Source: Paenibacillus sp. MSJ-34
GTDB lineage: Bacteria > Bacillota > Bacilli > Paenibacillales > Paenibacillaceae
Assembly: GCF_018918005.1 (NCBI RefSeq)
Contig: NZ_JAHLPR010000006.1
Location: 93,368-157,367, forward strand
Direction: 5' to 3'
Length of the DNA stretch: 64,000 nt
In this document: positions 34,798 to 43,877 of the stretch, one piece after another
How the letters are laid out: every line of letters begins with the position of its first letter
Numbering within the stretch: position 1 is the first letter of the stretch
Notes under the pieces: generated by a model
Databases searched by the model: none
The model's input: the letters and a program-made list of their open reading frames with translations, nothing else
Told to the model about the DNA's origin: nothing
Translations under genes and position numbers: made by a program

Positions 34798-36084
34798 ATG
34801 AACTTCGCCATGCTGCATCCAGCCGACCAAATTATGATGATGATGGAGCGCATATATGGATATGGAATGACGACGACATCCGGCGGGAATCTGTCCATTC
34901 TCGACGACAACGGCGCGATTTGGATTACGCCGGCAGGGGTGGATAAAGGATCGCTGTCGCGAAAAGATATCGTCTGCGTTCAACCTGACGGCACGGTCGT
35001 CGGAAACTACAAACCGTCGAGCGAATTTCCGTTCCATGAACTGATCTACCGGAGCAGAAAAGATATTAAGGCCGTGCTGCACGCGCATCCGCCTGCCCTC
35101 GTAGCATTCAGCATCGTGCGCCAAACGCCGAATATATACCTGCTGCCGGGCGTCAAGCAAATTTGCGGAGAAGTAGGGATGGCCGAATACGGACTGCCGG
35201 GGAGCGCGCAGCTCGGAGAGCGCATCGCTTCCGTCTTTGAGCGGGGATTCAATACCGTAATGCTGGAAAATCACGGCATTGTCGTCGGAGGGGAAAACCT
35301 CTTTAAAGCGTTTATGGCGTTCGAGACGCTGGAATTTTGCGCGCGGCTGCAAATTAAAGCGAACCGGATCGGCGAGCCTGTCACGTTGACGAAGGAGCAA
35401 ATCGAGCAGTCGGGCTGCAAGAAGCACCCGGATATGGAGGAATTCGCACCGTCGCGGTTCGGCAGCAGGGAAAGAGAAGCGAGGAGAGAGATGTGCGCGC
35501 TCATTCACCGCGCCTATGACCAGAAACTGTTTACGAGCACGCAAGGAACGTTCTCGCAGCGGCTTGAAGGCCGGTCGTTTCTTATTACTCCGTGCGATAA
35601 GGACCGCAAATATTTGGAGGCGGACGATATCGTCCGAATCGACGACGGCAGGAAGGAAGCCGGCAAAATACCAAGCCGATCGGTATTGTTGCATCAATCG
35701 ATTTACGAGAAGCATCCGCATATCGAGTCGATTGTGATCGCGCATCCGCCCAACATTATGGCTTTTGCCGCGACGAAAGAACCGTTCGATTCGCGAACGA
35801 TACCGGAGAGCTATATTTTGCTGCGGAATATTCCGAAGCTTCCGTTCGGAGCGCCGTTTCTACAGCCGCAGGCCGTCGCGGACGTCTTCCGTCCTGACAC
35901 GCCGATCGCCATGGTGGAGAACGATTGCGTCATCGTGACCGGCAGCGGGCTGCTCAACGCCTTCGACCGGTTGGAAGTGGCGGAATATAGCTCCAAGGCC
36001 GTTATTTCCTCCAAATGCCTCGGCGAAATTATACCGATCGATCGGCCCCAAATTGCCGAGCTCGAACGAGCGTTCAATCTGTGA
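34798..36084 (+). CDS. Tandem class II aldolase/adducin protein with degenerate second domain
   Basis: 428 residues made of two class II aldolase (AraD/FucA) domains. Domain 1 (about 1-215) keeps the zinc ligands His95, His97 (LHAHPP) and His159 (ENHG) and acidic Glu76. Domain 2 (about 225-425) has lost them: the HAH motif is IAH, ENHG is ENDC, and the Glu-containing segment reads RSVLLHQ. Domain 2 is probably structural or regulatory. Domain 1 could be an aldolase or epimerase on a sugar phosphate. GAGGGAGAG precedes ATG 34798. No operon partner is evident. Confidence 0.83.
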   Translation: MNFAMLHPADQIMMMMERIYGYGMTTTSGGNLSILDDNGAIWITPAGVDKGSLSRKDIVCVQPDGTVVGNYKPSSEFPFHELIYRSRKDIKAVLHAHPPALVAFSIVRQTPNIYLLPGVKQICGEVGMAEYGLPGSAQLGERIASVFERGFNTVMLENHGIVVGGENLFKAFMAFETLEFCARLQIKANRIGEPVTLTKEQIEQSGCKKHPDMEEFAPSRFGSREREARREMCALIHRAYDQKLFTSTQGTFSQRLEGRSFLITPCDKDRKYLEADDIVRIDDGRKEAGKIPSRSVLLHQSIYEKHPHIESIVIAHPPNIMAFAATKEPFDSRTIPESYILLRNIPKLPFGAPFLQPQAVADVFRPDTPIAMVENDCVIVTGSGLLNAFDRLEVAEYSSKAVISSKCLGEIIPIDRPQIAELERAFNL

Positions 36085-36198
36085 GACTATAAGGGATCTC
36101 TGTCCACATCGCGCGGCATTAGCGTTGCACCGTACGCACACAAGCATCCCGCAATGCGTAGGATGCACGAACGTGAATACATTGGAGGGGCAGGCTGC

Positions 36199-37164
36199 CT
36201 ACGCAAAAGTTTCCTTCTCGCCCGCCCCTACGAATCTTTGGACGAACTGCTTCACTTTGCGGGCGTAGCCCGTCTTGTCCGTGGCGTAGGCCGTCCCGTG
36301 CCCGGCCTGCGGCACAAGGAAAATCTCCTTGTATCCTTTCGATTTTTCATACAGCCGATGAACCATTTCCGTCGGTACGAACGTATCCTCTTCCCCGTGA
36401 ATGAACAGGATCGGCTTTTCGTTTCTGGCTACTTGATCCATCGCCGACGCTTCGCCGAAGAAGTACCCGGCTCTCAGCCTGCAGACGAGGCTGGTGAGGG
36501 GAATGAACGGGAAAGGGGGCAGCTTGTACATTCTTTTTAGTTGATAAGATAGGATGTCTTTCACCGAACTATAGGCGCAATCCGCGACGATGCATTTGAC
36601 TTGCTCGGGCAGCCGTTCGCCGCTGGTCATGAGCACGGTCGCTCCGCCCATGGAAATGCCGTGAAGCACAATTCGGGCGTCTTTGCCGTCCCGGCGAACG
36701 ATCTCATCAATCCATTTTATGTAATCCTTGCGGTCGTGCCAACCGAATCCGATATAGTCCCCTTCGCTATCCCCATGGCCTCTGTTATCCGGCATCAAGA
36801 CATTGAACCCCATCGTTTCATGATACAGTTCCGCCAGTGAAGCCATATCTTTGCCTCTGCCCGAATATCCATGCGCCAAAATAACGGTTTGCAGCGTCGG
36901 TTTTTTCGCCTTTAGATAGCAGCCGCGCAGCGCCAAGCCGTCATCGGATGTAATAGTCAGTGTCTCGAACGTTTGCGAATCGACCCATTTGGATTCGTAC
37001 ACCGATACGTCCGCCCCTTCGTTTACTTTCAAATCGGGATTTCCCGCCAAAAAATCTTTGTTCGCTCGTTTGATGGCAAGCTTATAGAAGAACAGGCTTG
37101 CGGCGATAAGCGCAATAACGATGATTGCTATTACGGAAACAACAATGATCACGGTTGTCGACAT
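36199..37164 (-). CDS. Membrane-anchored alpha/beta hydrolase
   Basis: 321 residues: an N-terminal membrane helix (about 4-28), then an alpha/beta hydrolase domain with nucleophile motif GISMGG (about residue 168-173), an acid in HGEEDTFVP and catalytic His in QAGHG. It resembles YqkD-type hydrolases of Bacilli; the natural ester or peptide substrate is unknown. The helix should hold it at the membrane with the catalytic domain most likely outside. GGGAGGC precedes ATG 37164 at a rather long distance. Single-gene unit. Confidence 0.84.
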   Translation of the reverse strand: MSTTVIIVVSVIAIIVIALIAASLFFYKLAIKRANKDFLAGNPDLKVNEGADVSVYESKWVDSQTFETLTITSDDGLALRGCYLKAKKPTLQTVILAHGYSGRGKDMASLAELYHETMGFNVLMPDNRGHGDSEGDYIGFGWHDRKDYIKWIDEIVRRDGKDARIVLHGISMGGATVLMTSGERLPEQVKCIVADCAYSSVKDILSYQLKRMYKLPPFPFIPLTSLVCRLRAGYFFGEASAMDQVARNEKPILFIHGEEDTFVPTEMVHRLYEKSKGYKEIFLVPQAGHGTAYATDKTGYARKVKQFVQRFVGAGEKETFA

Positions 37165-37319
37165 CGCTTTTTTTTGCCTCCCGGGAAAATGGTCTCTGGC
37201 CGATCTCTCTTATCTTTTTCAGATCGATCTTTCCGTATACCTAACATATCACCGGGCCCGCGGGCATGGCAAGCGCCCAAGCAAAAGGCCGCGGGATTCA
37301 GATATCCCACGGCCTTCGA

Positions 37320-38873
37320 TCATTGCCGGCGTTCCGCGTCGCGTCGCTGAAACCTGGCGATAGCCTCGTATTCTTCCTGCAGTTTGCGCGAGATGCTTAT
37401 ATAGATCGGAGCCAATTCTTGATAGATTTGCACGTTCTGCGGAATCGGAGTATGCGAATGCGTCACTCCTACCATATCGGCGACGATATCCAAGGAATCG
37501 GTTTTCCCGAGCGCATACAGCCCAAGGACGACAGCCCCTAAACAGGAGCTTTCGAAACTTTCGGGGACGACCACTTCCTGGTCGAAAATATCGGCCATCA
37601 TTTGCCGCCAAACCGCCGAACGGGCGAACCCCCCGGTCGCGTGGATTTTGCGGGGCTGCCCGATTTGCTCTTTCATCGCCAGCAGCACGGTATACATATT
37701 GATAATGATTCCTTCTAAGACGGCGCGAATCATATGTTCTTTTTTGTGGCGGATGGTCAATCCGAAGAACGAGCCGCGCGCGTGGGAGTTCCATAACGGC
37801 GCCCGTTCGCCGGTTAAATACGGATGAAAGATCAATCCGTCCGCTCCGGGAGGAACCCGTTCGGTGATCTTCGTCAACACATCGTACGGATTGATGCCGA
37901 GGCGCTTCGCCGTTTCCATCTCCGCGGCCGCGAATTCGTCCCGCACCCAGCGAAAAATCATGCCGCCGTTGTTAACCGGTCCCCCGATCACCCATTGCTT
38001 GTCGGTCAACGCGTAGCAGAAAATTCTCCCCTTCGGGTCGGTCGCGGGCTTATCGACGACCGTGCGAATGGCTCCGCTCGTACCGATTGTAGCCGCTACG
38101 ACGCCGGGGGCGATTGCATTAACCCCCAGATTGGACAGCACCCCGTCGCTGGCCCCGACGATAAAAGGGGTCGACGCCGCAAGCCCCATCTCCCGGGCGT
38201 ATTCCGGGCGCAAGCCATGCATGGCGTGGGTCGTCGGCACGAGCAGGGACAGCTGCCCTTCCGTAATGCCGGCAAGGCGCAGCGCCTCTTCGTCCCATGC
38301 CAACCGCTCCAGATTCATCATTCCGGTAGCGGAGGCGATAGAGTAGTCGACAACATATTGGCCGAACAGTTTAGCAATGACATATTCTTTAATCGAGATA
38401 AATTTATAGGTCCGGGCAAAAACGTCCTGCAGCTCATGCCTCATCCATATCAATTTGGTAACGGGGGACATCGGATGGATCGGCGTTCCCGTTCGCAAGT
38501 AGAGTTCGTGGCCGTTCATTTCCCGTTTTAAACGGGCGGCCCATTCTTCGCTGCGGTTGTCGGCCCAGGTGATGCATCCGGTCAGCGGCTTTCCGTCCGC
38601 GTCGACGGCGATCACGCTATGCATTGCCGAACTGAACGACACGAACATGACTTGTTCGGGGCGGATCTTCCCGGTGCGCATGATTGCTTGGACGGTATGA
38701 AGCACGGCCGCAAAAATTTGATCCGGATCCTGTTCCGCCGCGGACGCCGTCGGAGTCAACAAAGGATATTCCTCGTCCGCCTTCGCCGCAATGCTTCCGC
38801 CCTCTTCGAACAATACGGCTTTAGTGCTGGTCGTTCCGATGTCGATACCGATCATATACGTTTTTGGATTCAA
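37320..38873 (-). CDS. gntK: Gluconokinase (FGGY family)
   Basis: 517-residue carbohydrate kinase that phosphorylates gluconate to 6-phosphogluconate. It has the FGGY N-terminal MIGIDIGTTSTKAVLFEEGG, catalytic region GASDGVLSNLGVNAI and IGTSGAIR, and C-terminal ATGGFARSAVWRQMMAD; length and pattern match B. subtilis GntK. TTG 38873 is chosen since AAAGGAG lies eight bases before it; the longer in-frame reading upstream is the remnant of gntP. Neighbours gntR, gntP' and 6-phosphogluconate dehydrogenase form a gluconate regulon, although its permease is broken. Confidence 0.9.
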   Translation of the reverse strand: MNPKTYMIGIDIGTTSTKAVLFEEGGSIAAKADEEYPLLTPTASAAEQDPDQIFAAVLHTVQAIMRTGKIRPEQVMFVSFSSAMHSVIAVDADGKPLTGCITWADNRSEEWAARLKREMNGHELYLRTGTPIHPMSPVTKLIWMRHELQDVFARTYKFISIKEYVIAKLFGQYVVDYSIASATGMMNLERLAWDEEALRLAGITEGQLSLLVPTTHAMHGLRPEYAREMGLAASTPFIVGASDGVLSNLGVNAIAPGVVAATIGTSGAIRTVVDKPATDPKGRIFCYALTDKQWVIGGPVNNGGMIFRWVRDEFAAAEMETAKRLGINPYDVLTKITERVPPGADGLIFHPYLTGERAPLWNSHARGSFFGLTIRHKKEHMIRAVLEGIIINMYTVLLAMKEQIGQPRKIHATGGFARSAVWRQMMADIFDQEVVVPESFESSCLGAVVLGLYALGKTDSLDIVADMVGVTHSHTPIPQNVQIYQELAPIYISISRKLQEEYEAIARFQRRDAERRQ

Positions 38874-38926
38874 CGGCAATTCTCCTTTCCAAAACAACAA
38901 GCCTGCAAAATTCGCGCTTATCGCGC

Positions 38927-39354
38927 TTATATAATAACGTCGAGCGCAAGAATAAAAATCAATCCGATTACGGACAGCAATGTCTCCATAACCGTCCATG
39001 ATTTCAACGTTTGCGGCACGGACATATTGAAAAATTCCTTCACCATCCAGAAGCCGGCATCGTTTACATGCGAGAGTACAAGCGACCCCGCGCCCGTGGC
39101 CAGCACGACCAACTCGATATTCGTTCCCGGATTGAGGGCAATCACGGGAGCGACGATGCCGACGGCCGTAGTCATAGCCACCGTAGCCGAACCGGTAGCG
39201 ACCCCGCAAGCAGCCCGAGCAGCATAGACGAAATCAACAAGGTAACGAAAGGGTTCCACTTGTATTTCGAGATAAGCACAATGAGAAAGACGATGGCAAC
39301 GAGCGTCCACATTAATAAAGTAACGTTATGACTAAGCCCGAAAAGCGAATTCAT
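38927..39354 (-). pseudogene. gntP: Gluconate permease remnant with large internal deletion
   Basis: The reading starts at ATG 39354 (AGGAGGTTAG before it) with TLLMWTLVAIVFLIVLISKY and runs to SSMLLGLLAG, the N-terminus of GntP. It then shifts frame and continues as VATGSATVAMTTAVGIVAPV to FILALDVII, the last 95 or so residues. About 300 central residues are missing and the two parts are out of frame. Both ends remain nearly consensus, so the deletion looks recent. No working gluconate permease is encoded here. Confidence 0.88.
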
Positions 39355-39488
39355 GCTGTCTAACCTCCTAAGATGGGCTCAGACTGAACAGAGCTGTTTT
39401 TTTACGTTTGCAACGCTTACATAATGTTTTCATAGCATGCCTTAGTATTTGTCATTCATCCGGCAGCTATCACATGCATGTTTCGTGT

Positions 39489-39504
39489 ATACTTGTCGAC
39501 AGCT
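39489..39504. promoter_or_regulatory. Degenerate GntR operator before gntP'-gntK
   Basis: ATACTTGTCGACAGCT keeps the left half of the GntR operator (ATACTTGT) and part of the right. It lies 135 bases upstream of gntP', between gntR and the transport/kinase genes. Confidence 0.6.
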
Positions 39505-39531
39505 TTAGGCGCCGCAATCCGGCAGCTTTCT

Positions 39532-40221
39532 TTAACCAGACGGAAAACTGCGGTGAAGGGTGGCAAGAGAATCGGCAAAATAGTCGCGAGCCCCTTTTTG
39601 AATGAGCTCGATGTCATTCGATTCCATGCTTTGCATGATTTTGCGATGTTTCTCGATGACGTCGCTTATTTTGCGGGTTCCCTGCGAGAAAACGTTTTCC
39701 GTGGTAACCAGCATAACGGCCATGACGAGATGGCGGATGCTGTTCCAGAGGTGAATCATTCGCGTATGCCCGGCCCGCAAAACGATCGCTTCGTGGAATG
39801 ACATGTCATGATATGAGAAATCGACCGCATTGCCGTGTTTCGCCGCAAGCTCCATTTTGTCGACGATTTGTTGCAACTGTTGCAGCAAGGCGTCCGGATT
39901 CGTGGCCTGGGGCATGCTGACGATTCGCTGCTGGACAAAGCCTTCGATCAGGTAACGGACATCGTATAATTCTTCGACGTCTTTCCGGTTCAAGCCTATC
40001 ACGACGGCGCCCATCCGCTCCAAACGGATCAAGCCTTCGCCGGACAACGTTTTTAAAGCTTCCCGCACCGGCGATCTGCTCGTCCCGAAATCGGAGGCAA
40101 TCCGATTCTCGGACAAGACCTCTCCCGGTTTCACGCTTCCGTTCACAATTCGCAATCTTAATTCGCAGGCGATGGATTCGCCGAGCGATGAGCCTTGCAG
40201 CCAAGCGGATGGATATTGCAT
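39532..40221 (-). CDS. gntR: Gluconate operon repressor, GntR (FCD subfamily)
   Basis: 229-residue GntR/FadR-type regulator: winged helix about 12-75 (ENRIASDFGTSRSPVREALKTL) and FCD ligand domain about 85-220 with metal-site residues in YHDMSFHEAIV. It likely represses gnt genes and is released by gluconate, as in B. subtilis. Perfect and partial copies of the B. subtilis GntR operator lie at 41251 and 39489. The upstream gap to gnd has no obvious site. Note that it may now control a regulon without its own permease. Confidence 0.88.
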   Translation of the reverse strand: MQYPSAWLQGSSLGESIACELRLRIVNGSVKPGEVLSENRIASDFGTSRSPVREALKTLSGEGLIRLERMGAVVIGLNRKDVEELYDVRYLIEGFVQQRIVSMPQATNPDALLQQLQQIVDKMELAAKHGNAVDFSYHDMSFHEAIVLRAGHTRMIHLWNSIRHLVMAVMLVTTENVFSQGTRKISDVIEKHRKIMQSMESNDIELIQKGARDYFADSLATLHRSFPSG

Positions 40222-40317
40222 ACCAATATAACGCTCCTATCGAACTTCGTTTCGTCCAAGACGATACATCGATTTTAGCATACATGCCTCCCGCAATTCC
40301 ATCCCCGAAAGCTTGGC

Positions 40318-41217
40318 TCATTGGGATTTGCCAACCGCGTGGCCGCCGAATTCGTTCCGCAGCGCGGCGACGACTTTGCCGTGAAAGGCGTCGGTTTCGA
40401 GCGACCGGTAGCGCATCAGCAGGGACATGGCGATCACCGGAGTGCTTGCTTGCAGGTCAAGAGCCGTTTCGACCGTCCATTTGCCTTCGCCCGACGATTG
40501 CATCACCCCTTGGATGCCGGCCAATTTCGGATCTTTCGAGAACGCTCTCTCCGTCAGTTCCATAAGCCAGCCGCGAATGACGGAACCGTTCGCCCACACG
40601 CGGGCCACTTCTTCAAAGTTGAATGGAAAGCTGCTTTTTTCCAACAATTCGAAGCCTTCGGCAATCGACTGCATCATCCCGTATTCGATCCCGTTATGAA
40701 TCATTTTCAGAAAGTGTCCGCTGCCGGATTCGCCCGCGTATAAATACCCTCGATCCACGGCGATATCCCGGAACAGCGGTTCGACAAGCGTGAAACTGCG
40801 CCGTTCTCCGCCGATCATGAAACAGCCGCCGCGATGCGCCCCTTCGATTCCGCCGGACGTGCCTACGTCGAGAAAATGGATCCCGCGGGACTTTAATTTG
40901 CCGGCCCGCAGGATGGAATCTTGATAATGGGAATTGCCGCCGTCGATAATCGTATCCCCTTGGCCGAGCAACGGGATAAGCGAGTCAATCACCGAGTCCA
41001 CGACCGGGCCCGACGGAACCATGATCCACACGGTTCGAGGCGCTTCCAATGCGGCGACCAGTTCTTCGATCGAACTGGAGGCAACGGCCCCTTGTTCCGA
41101 CAGTTCTTGAGCAGGCTCGGGATGAACGTCGTATGCAACGACTTCATGGCGATGGCGCAGCATATTTTCAGCCAAATGAAACCCCATTTTGCCAAGGCCT
41201 ATCATACCTAGCTTCAA
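40318..41217 (-). CDS. gnd: 6-phosphogluconate dehydrogenase (decarboxylating, YqeC/GntZ-like)
   Basis: 299-residue short-type 6-phosphogluconate dehydrogenase that converts 6-phosphogluconate to ribulose 5-phosphate and CO2. Cofactor motif GLGKMG is at the N-terminus; the substrate loop VGTSGGIEGAHRGG and the Lys/Asn pair in GSGHFLKMIHNGIEYGMMQ are typical. TTG 41217 follows AAAAGGAG and gives MKLGMIGLGKMG; the longer reading to 41319 runs through the operator. It completes the gluconate route after GntK. It is the first gene of the leftward regulon. Confidence 0.88.
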   Translation of the reverse strand: MKLGMIGLGKMGFHLAENMLRHRHEVVAYDVHPEPAQELSEQGAVASSSIEELVAALEAPRTVWIMVPSGPVVDSVIDSLIPLLGQGDTIIDGGNSHYQDSILRAGKLKSRGIHFLDVGTSGGIEGAHRGGCFMIGGERRSFTLVEPLFRDIAVDRGYLYAGESGSGHFLKMIHNGIEYGMMQSIAEGFELLEKSSFPFNFEEVARVWANGSVIRGWLMELTERAFSKDPKLAGIQGVMQSSGEGKWTVETALDLQASTPVIAMSLLMRYRSLETDAFHGKVVAALRNEFGGHAVGKSQ

Positions 41218-41250
41218 GTCAAAGCATCTCCTTTTCTTCTCATATTCATC

Positions 41251-41268
41251 ATACAAGTATACTTGTAT
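41251..41268. promoter_or_regulatory. GntR operator
   Basis: ATACAAGTATACTTGTAT is a perfect 18-bp palindrome of the half-sites known in the B. subtilis gnt operator (ATACTTGT/ACAAGTAT). It lies 34 bases before the 6-phosphogluconate dehydrogenase start. Confidence 0.9.
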
Positions 41269-41357
41269 ACAACTATAATGCTCTATACTATCGAATTTAA
41301 AGATCGCTGTAAATAGCAAAATTTTTCAGGACGAAGAAAGCGATAATTAATTCCTAC

Positions 41358-41386
41358 TTGACAGATAGGGATTGTTGAACTATAAA
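41358..41386 (+). promoter_or_regulatory. Sigma-A promoter of tcyP
   Basis: TTGACA (41358-41363), 17-base spacer, TATAAA (41381-41386). Transcription would begin near 41393, about 63 bases before the tcyP start. Confidence 0.85.
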
Positions 41387-41455
41387 TAGATTACATTGTA
41401 AATTTCAAGTTTGGCTATCCTAAGATTAAACATGAAGTTAAGGAGTGAGGTAACG

Positions 41456-42841
41456 GTGGCGCTTCAGACGATTATTAATATTGTTATTATGCTAATATTC
41501 ATCGCCGGCTTATTTTATATGCAGAAAAAACATATCTCGTTCTCGAAACGCGTTTTTACTGCATTGGGAGTGGGAGTCTTATTCGGGTTGGCGCTGCAAT
41601 ACATTTACGGAGCCAAATCGGAAGTATTGAAAACGTCTTTGGACTGGTTCGGCATCGTCGGCAACGGTTATGTCAAGTTTTTGCAAATGATCGTTATGCC
41701 GCTCGTATTCGTCTCGATCTTATCGGCATTCACGAAAATGAAGCTTAGCAAAAACTTCGGGAAAATCGGCGTTCTTGTTATTGCGATCTTAATCGGCACG
41801 ACCGCTGTGGCGGCGGCAATCGGAATTGCCACGACGGCAACATTCAAGCTGGAGGCGATCCAAATCGAGGCGGGCGATTTGGAAACGTCGCGCGGGGAGG
41901 CGCTCGAACAACGGCTCGGCGATATCCAACACATGACGATGCCGCAGAAGATCGTCGAACTCTTGCCGAGCAACCCGTTCGCGGATTTGACCGGCGCTCG
42001 CGCCACATCAACAATCGCGGTCGTTATTTTCGCGGCATTTCTCGGCTTTGCCTTCTTGGGCGTCAAACGGAAAAAGCCGGAACAAGCGGATTTGTTTGAA
42101 AAATTCGTTGAAATGTTCTACACCATCATTATGCGCGTCGTTACGATCGTGCTAAGGATAACGCCATACGGCGTTCTTGCCTTGATGACGAAAGTGACGG
42201 CAACGAGCGACTATGAAGGCATTTTGAAACTAGGCAAATTCGTCGTCGCTTCGTATGTGGCTTTAGCAATTATGTTCATCGTTCATATGCTTTTGTTGGC
42301 CTTTTCGGGTCTGAACCCGATCACGTATGTGCGCAAAATTTTCCCGGTTCTCGTATTTGCGTTTACGTCTCGTACCAGTGCGGGGGCGCTGCCGCTCAAC
42401 GTGAAGACGCAAACCGATAAATTGGGCGTGCCGGACGGAATCGCGAATTTCTCCGGGTCGCTCGGCCTTTCCATCGGACAGAACGGCTGCGCGGGCATTT
42501 ACCCGGCCATGCTTGCCGTTATGATTGCGCCGACGGTAGGCATCGATCCGCTGTCGTTTTCATTCATCGCGCAATTGATTGTGATTGTGGCCATCAGTTC
42601 GTTCGGTGTAGCGGGCGTCGGCGGAGGCGCGACATTCGCGGCGCTGCTCGTACTGTCCTCGATGAACTTGCCTGTTGCCTTGGCGGGGCTGCTCATCTCC
42701 GTCGAGCCGTTGATCGATATGGGCCGTACGGCGCTTAACGTCAGCGGAAGCATGACGGCGGGCGTTCTTACGAGCAAAGCGGTGAAAGAACTGGATACGA
42801 CCGTTTACGCGGAGCGAGGCGGACAACCGATCGAAGCGTAA
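41456..42841 (+). CDS. tcyP: L-cystine sodium symporter (TcyP)
   Basis: 461-residue DAACS-family transporter. Long stretches match B. subtilis TcyP, for example GQNGCAGIYPAMLAVMIAPT, FAFTSRTSAGALPLN and EPLIDMGRTALNVSGSM; these form the substrate and sodium sites. GTG 41456 behind AAGGAGTGAGG gives the length of TcyP; ATG 41411 lies in the leader. A consensus sigma-A promoter lies just upstream and a strong terminator follows. It is divergent from gnd and belongs to sulfur supply, not to the gluconate regulon. Confidence 0.92.
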   Translation: MALQTIINIVIMLIFIAGLFYMQKKHISFSKRVFTALGVGVLFGLALQYIYGAKSEVLKTSLDWFGIVGNGYVKFLQMIVMPLVFVSILSAFTKMKLSKNFGKIGVLVIAILIGTTAVAAAIGIATTATFKLEAIQIEAGDLETSRGEALEQRLGDIQHMTMPQKIVELLPSNPFADLTGARATSTIAVVIFAAFLGFAFLGVKRKKPEQADLFEKFVEMFYTIIMRVVTIVLRITPYGVLALMTKVTATSDYEGILKLGKFVVASYVALAIMFIVHMLLLAFSGLNPITYVRKIFPVLVFAFTSRTSAGALPLNVKTQTDKLGVPDGIANFSGSLGLSIGQNGCAGIYPAMLAVMIAPTVGIDPLSFSFIAQLIVIVAISSFGVAGVGGGATFAALLVLSSMNLPVALAGLLISVEPLIDMGRTALNVSGSMTAGVLTSKAVKELDTTVYAERGGQPIEA

Positions 42842-42869
42842 ATGGCAGCGATAAATGATACCTTGGAGA

Positions 42870-42906
42870 ACCGTGGCCGATTGATGGATCGGCCGCGGTT
42901 TTTTAT
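42870..42906 (+). terminator. Rho-independent terminator after tcyP
   Basis: ACCGTGGCCGAT pairs with ATCGGCCGCGGT (one mismatch) around a 5-base loop, followed by TTTTTT. Confidence 0.92.
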
Positions 42907-43032
42907 CTATATTTGGAGAGACCGGCGTGCTCCGCTCTACTTGCGCATGAACTTTTTCCCATCCATCATATGTTATAATGAAAAGATAAGGGGGCCATGC
43001 TAGGAAGGCCAAGCGGGAGGGGCTGAAGCGAC

Positions 43033-43473
43033 ATGCTAAAGGGAAATCGGGACTTTATCGAAGCGCATATCCGGGAAATAAGAGTTTCGCCGGCGTTACT
43101 GGCGGAAGCGATCGATACCGTTTCGTTTGCCGCCAACGACGAAACTTCGTATACGTTATTTACGGGATGTTTTATCCTTGAAAAGCCTGCGTTTATGTTC
43201 GGAATTGTCAATAGCGCGACCGACCGGGGACAGCTTATGATCACGCATCAATGTAAGCCTGAATCGTTTTTGGCGGGGTTTGCGACGATGGTTCGCAGAG
43301 TTGTTCCGGAACTTGGCGTAAACGAACAAACGGAATTGACGATTCATTTCGCGCGCACTTTCGGGCGAATCGTTCGAGATTGTTATTCGAAAACCGACGG
43401 CTTGCCTGTCCCGCCGCAGGCAGAACGGTTCGTTGATATGGCGGATGCCGATTACATAAAAGGATTCTATTAG
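43033..43473 (+). CDS. Hypothetical protein
   Basis: 146 residues, soluble, one or two cysteines (GCFIL, QCKPE, RDCYSK). I recognise no family. The composition and secondary-structure pattern suggest a small alpha/beta domain. GGGAGGGGC precedes ATG 43033. It is followed 27 bases later by another small gene, and a third follows, so the three may form an operon. No promoter is obvious beyond TATAATG at about 42972. Confidence 0.65.
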   Translation: MLKGNRDFIEAHIREIRVSPALLAEAIDTVSFAANDETSYTLFTGCFILEKPAFMFGIVNSATDRGQLMITHQCKPESFLAGFATMVRRVVPELGVNEQTELTIHFARTFGRIVRDCYSKTDGLPVPPQAERFVDMADADYIKGFY

Positions 43474-43499
43474 TCAATACATACGAGGAGTTGTGGAAA

Positions 43500-43775
43500 A
43501 TGAAACTGAAAGTGATCGAAGCAAGCATGACGCATAACCAAGAAAGCGGATTTGTCGGCCGGGTTCTATTTCAACTTGCGGGACAGCCGACCGACTATGA
43601 AATTACGTTCTATAGCCAGAAAGGGAAAGATTGGGGGTATAGTTTAAGCTTCGGCAAAGAATCGGGAAAAGAAGAGGATATCGTTGCGATCGAGGACATG
43701 CTCGAACAGGACGACGATTTGTTCGATTCGCTGCTCCATGCCGCGAAGAGCAGTCAAGCGGACGGTTCCGTTTAG
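43500..43775 (+). CDS. Small hypothetical protein
   Basis: 91 residues with a beta-rich N-terminal two-thirds (GRVLFQLAGQPTDYEITFYS, DWGYSLSFGKES) and a strongly acidic helical end (EDIVAIEDMLEQDDDLFDSL). I know no function. ATG 43500 lies nine bases after GAGGAG; TTG 43491 directly abuts it and is less likely. It shares orientation and spacing with the gene before it. Confidence 0.68.
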   Translation: MKLKVIEASMTHNQESGFVGRVLFQLAGQPTDYEITFYSQKGKDWGYSLSFGKESGKEEDIVAIEDMLEQDDDLFDSLLHAAKSSQADGSV

Positions 43776-43877
43776 CTGCCGCTGCAGGCAGGTTTTGCCT
43801 TCATGTTATGTTTGCTAGCATGGACAAATTTATGTTATTCTGCAATAGAATGTTCTACTTTGAAAGGGGGGAAAGGA

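Noticed and set aside
38874..39209. 112-codon N-terminal extension of gntK
   Set aside because: The extension is the reverse-frame reading of the gntP remnant; the TTG at 38873 has a strong ribosome site and begins at the FGGY motif.
42965..42980. Single -10 like TATAATG before 43033 as promoter
   Set aside because: No acceptable -35 at proper distance; left out of the feature list.
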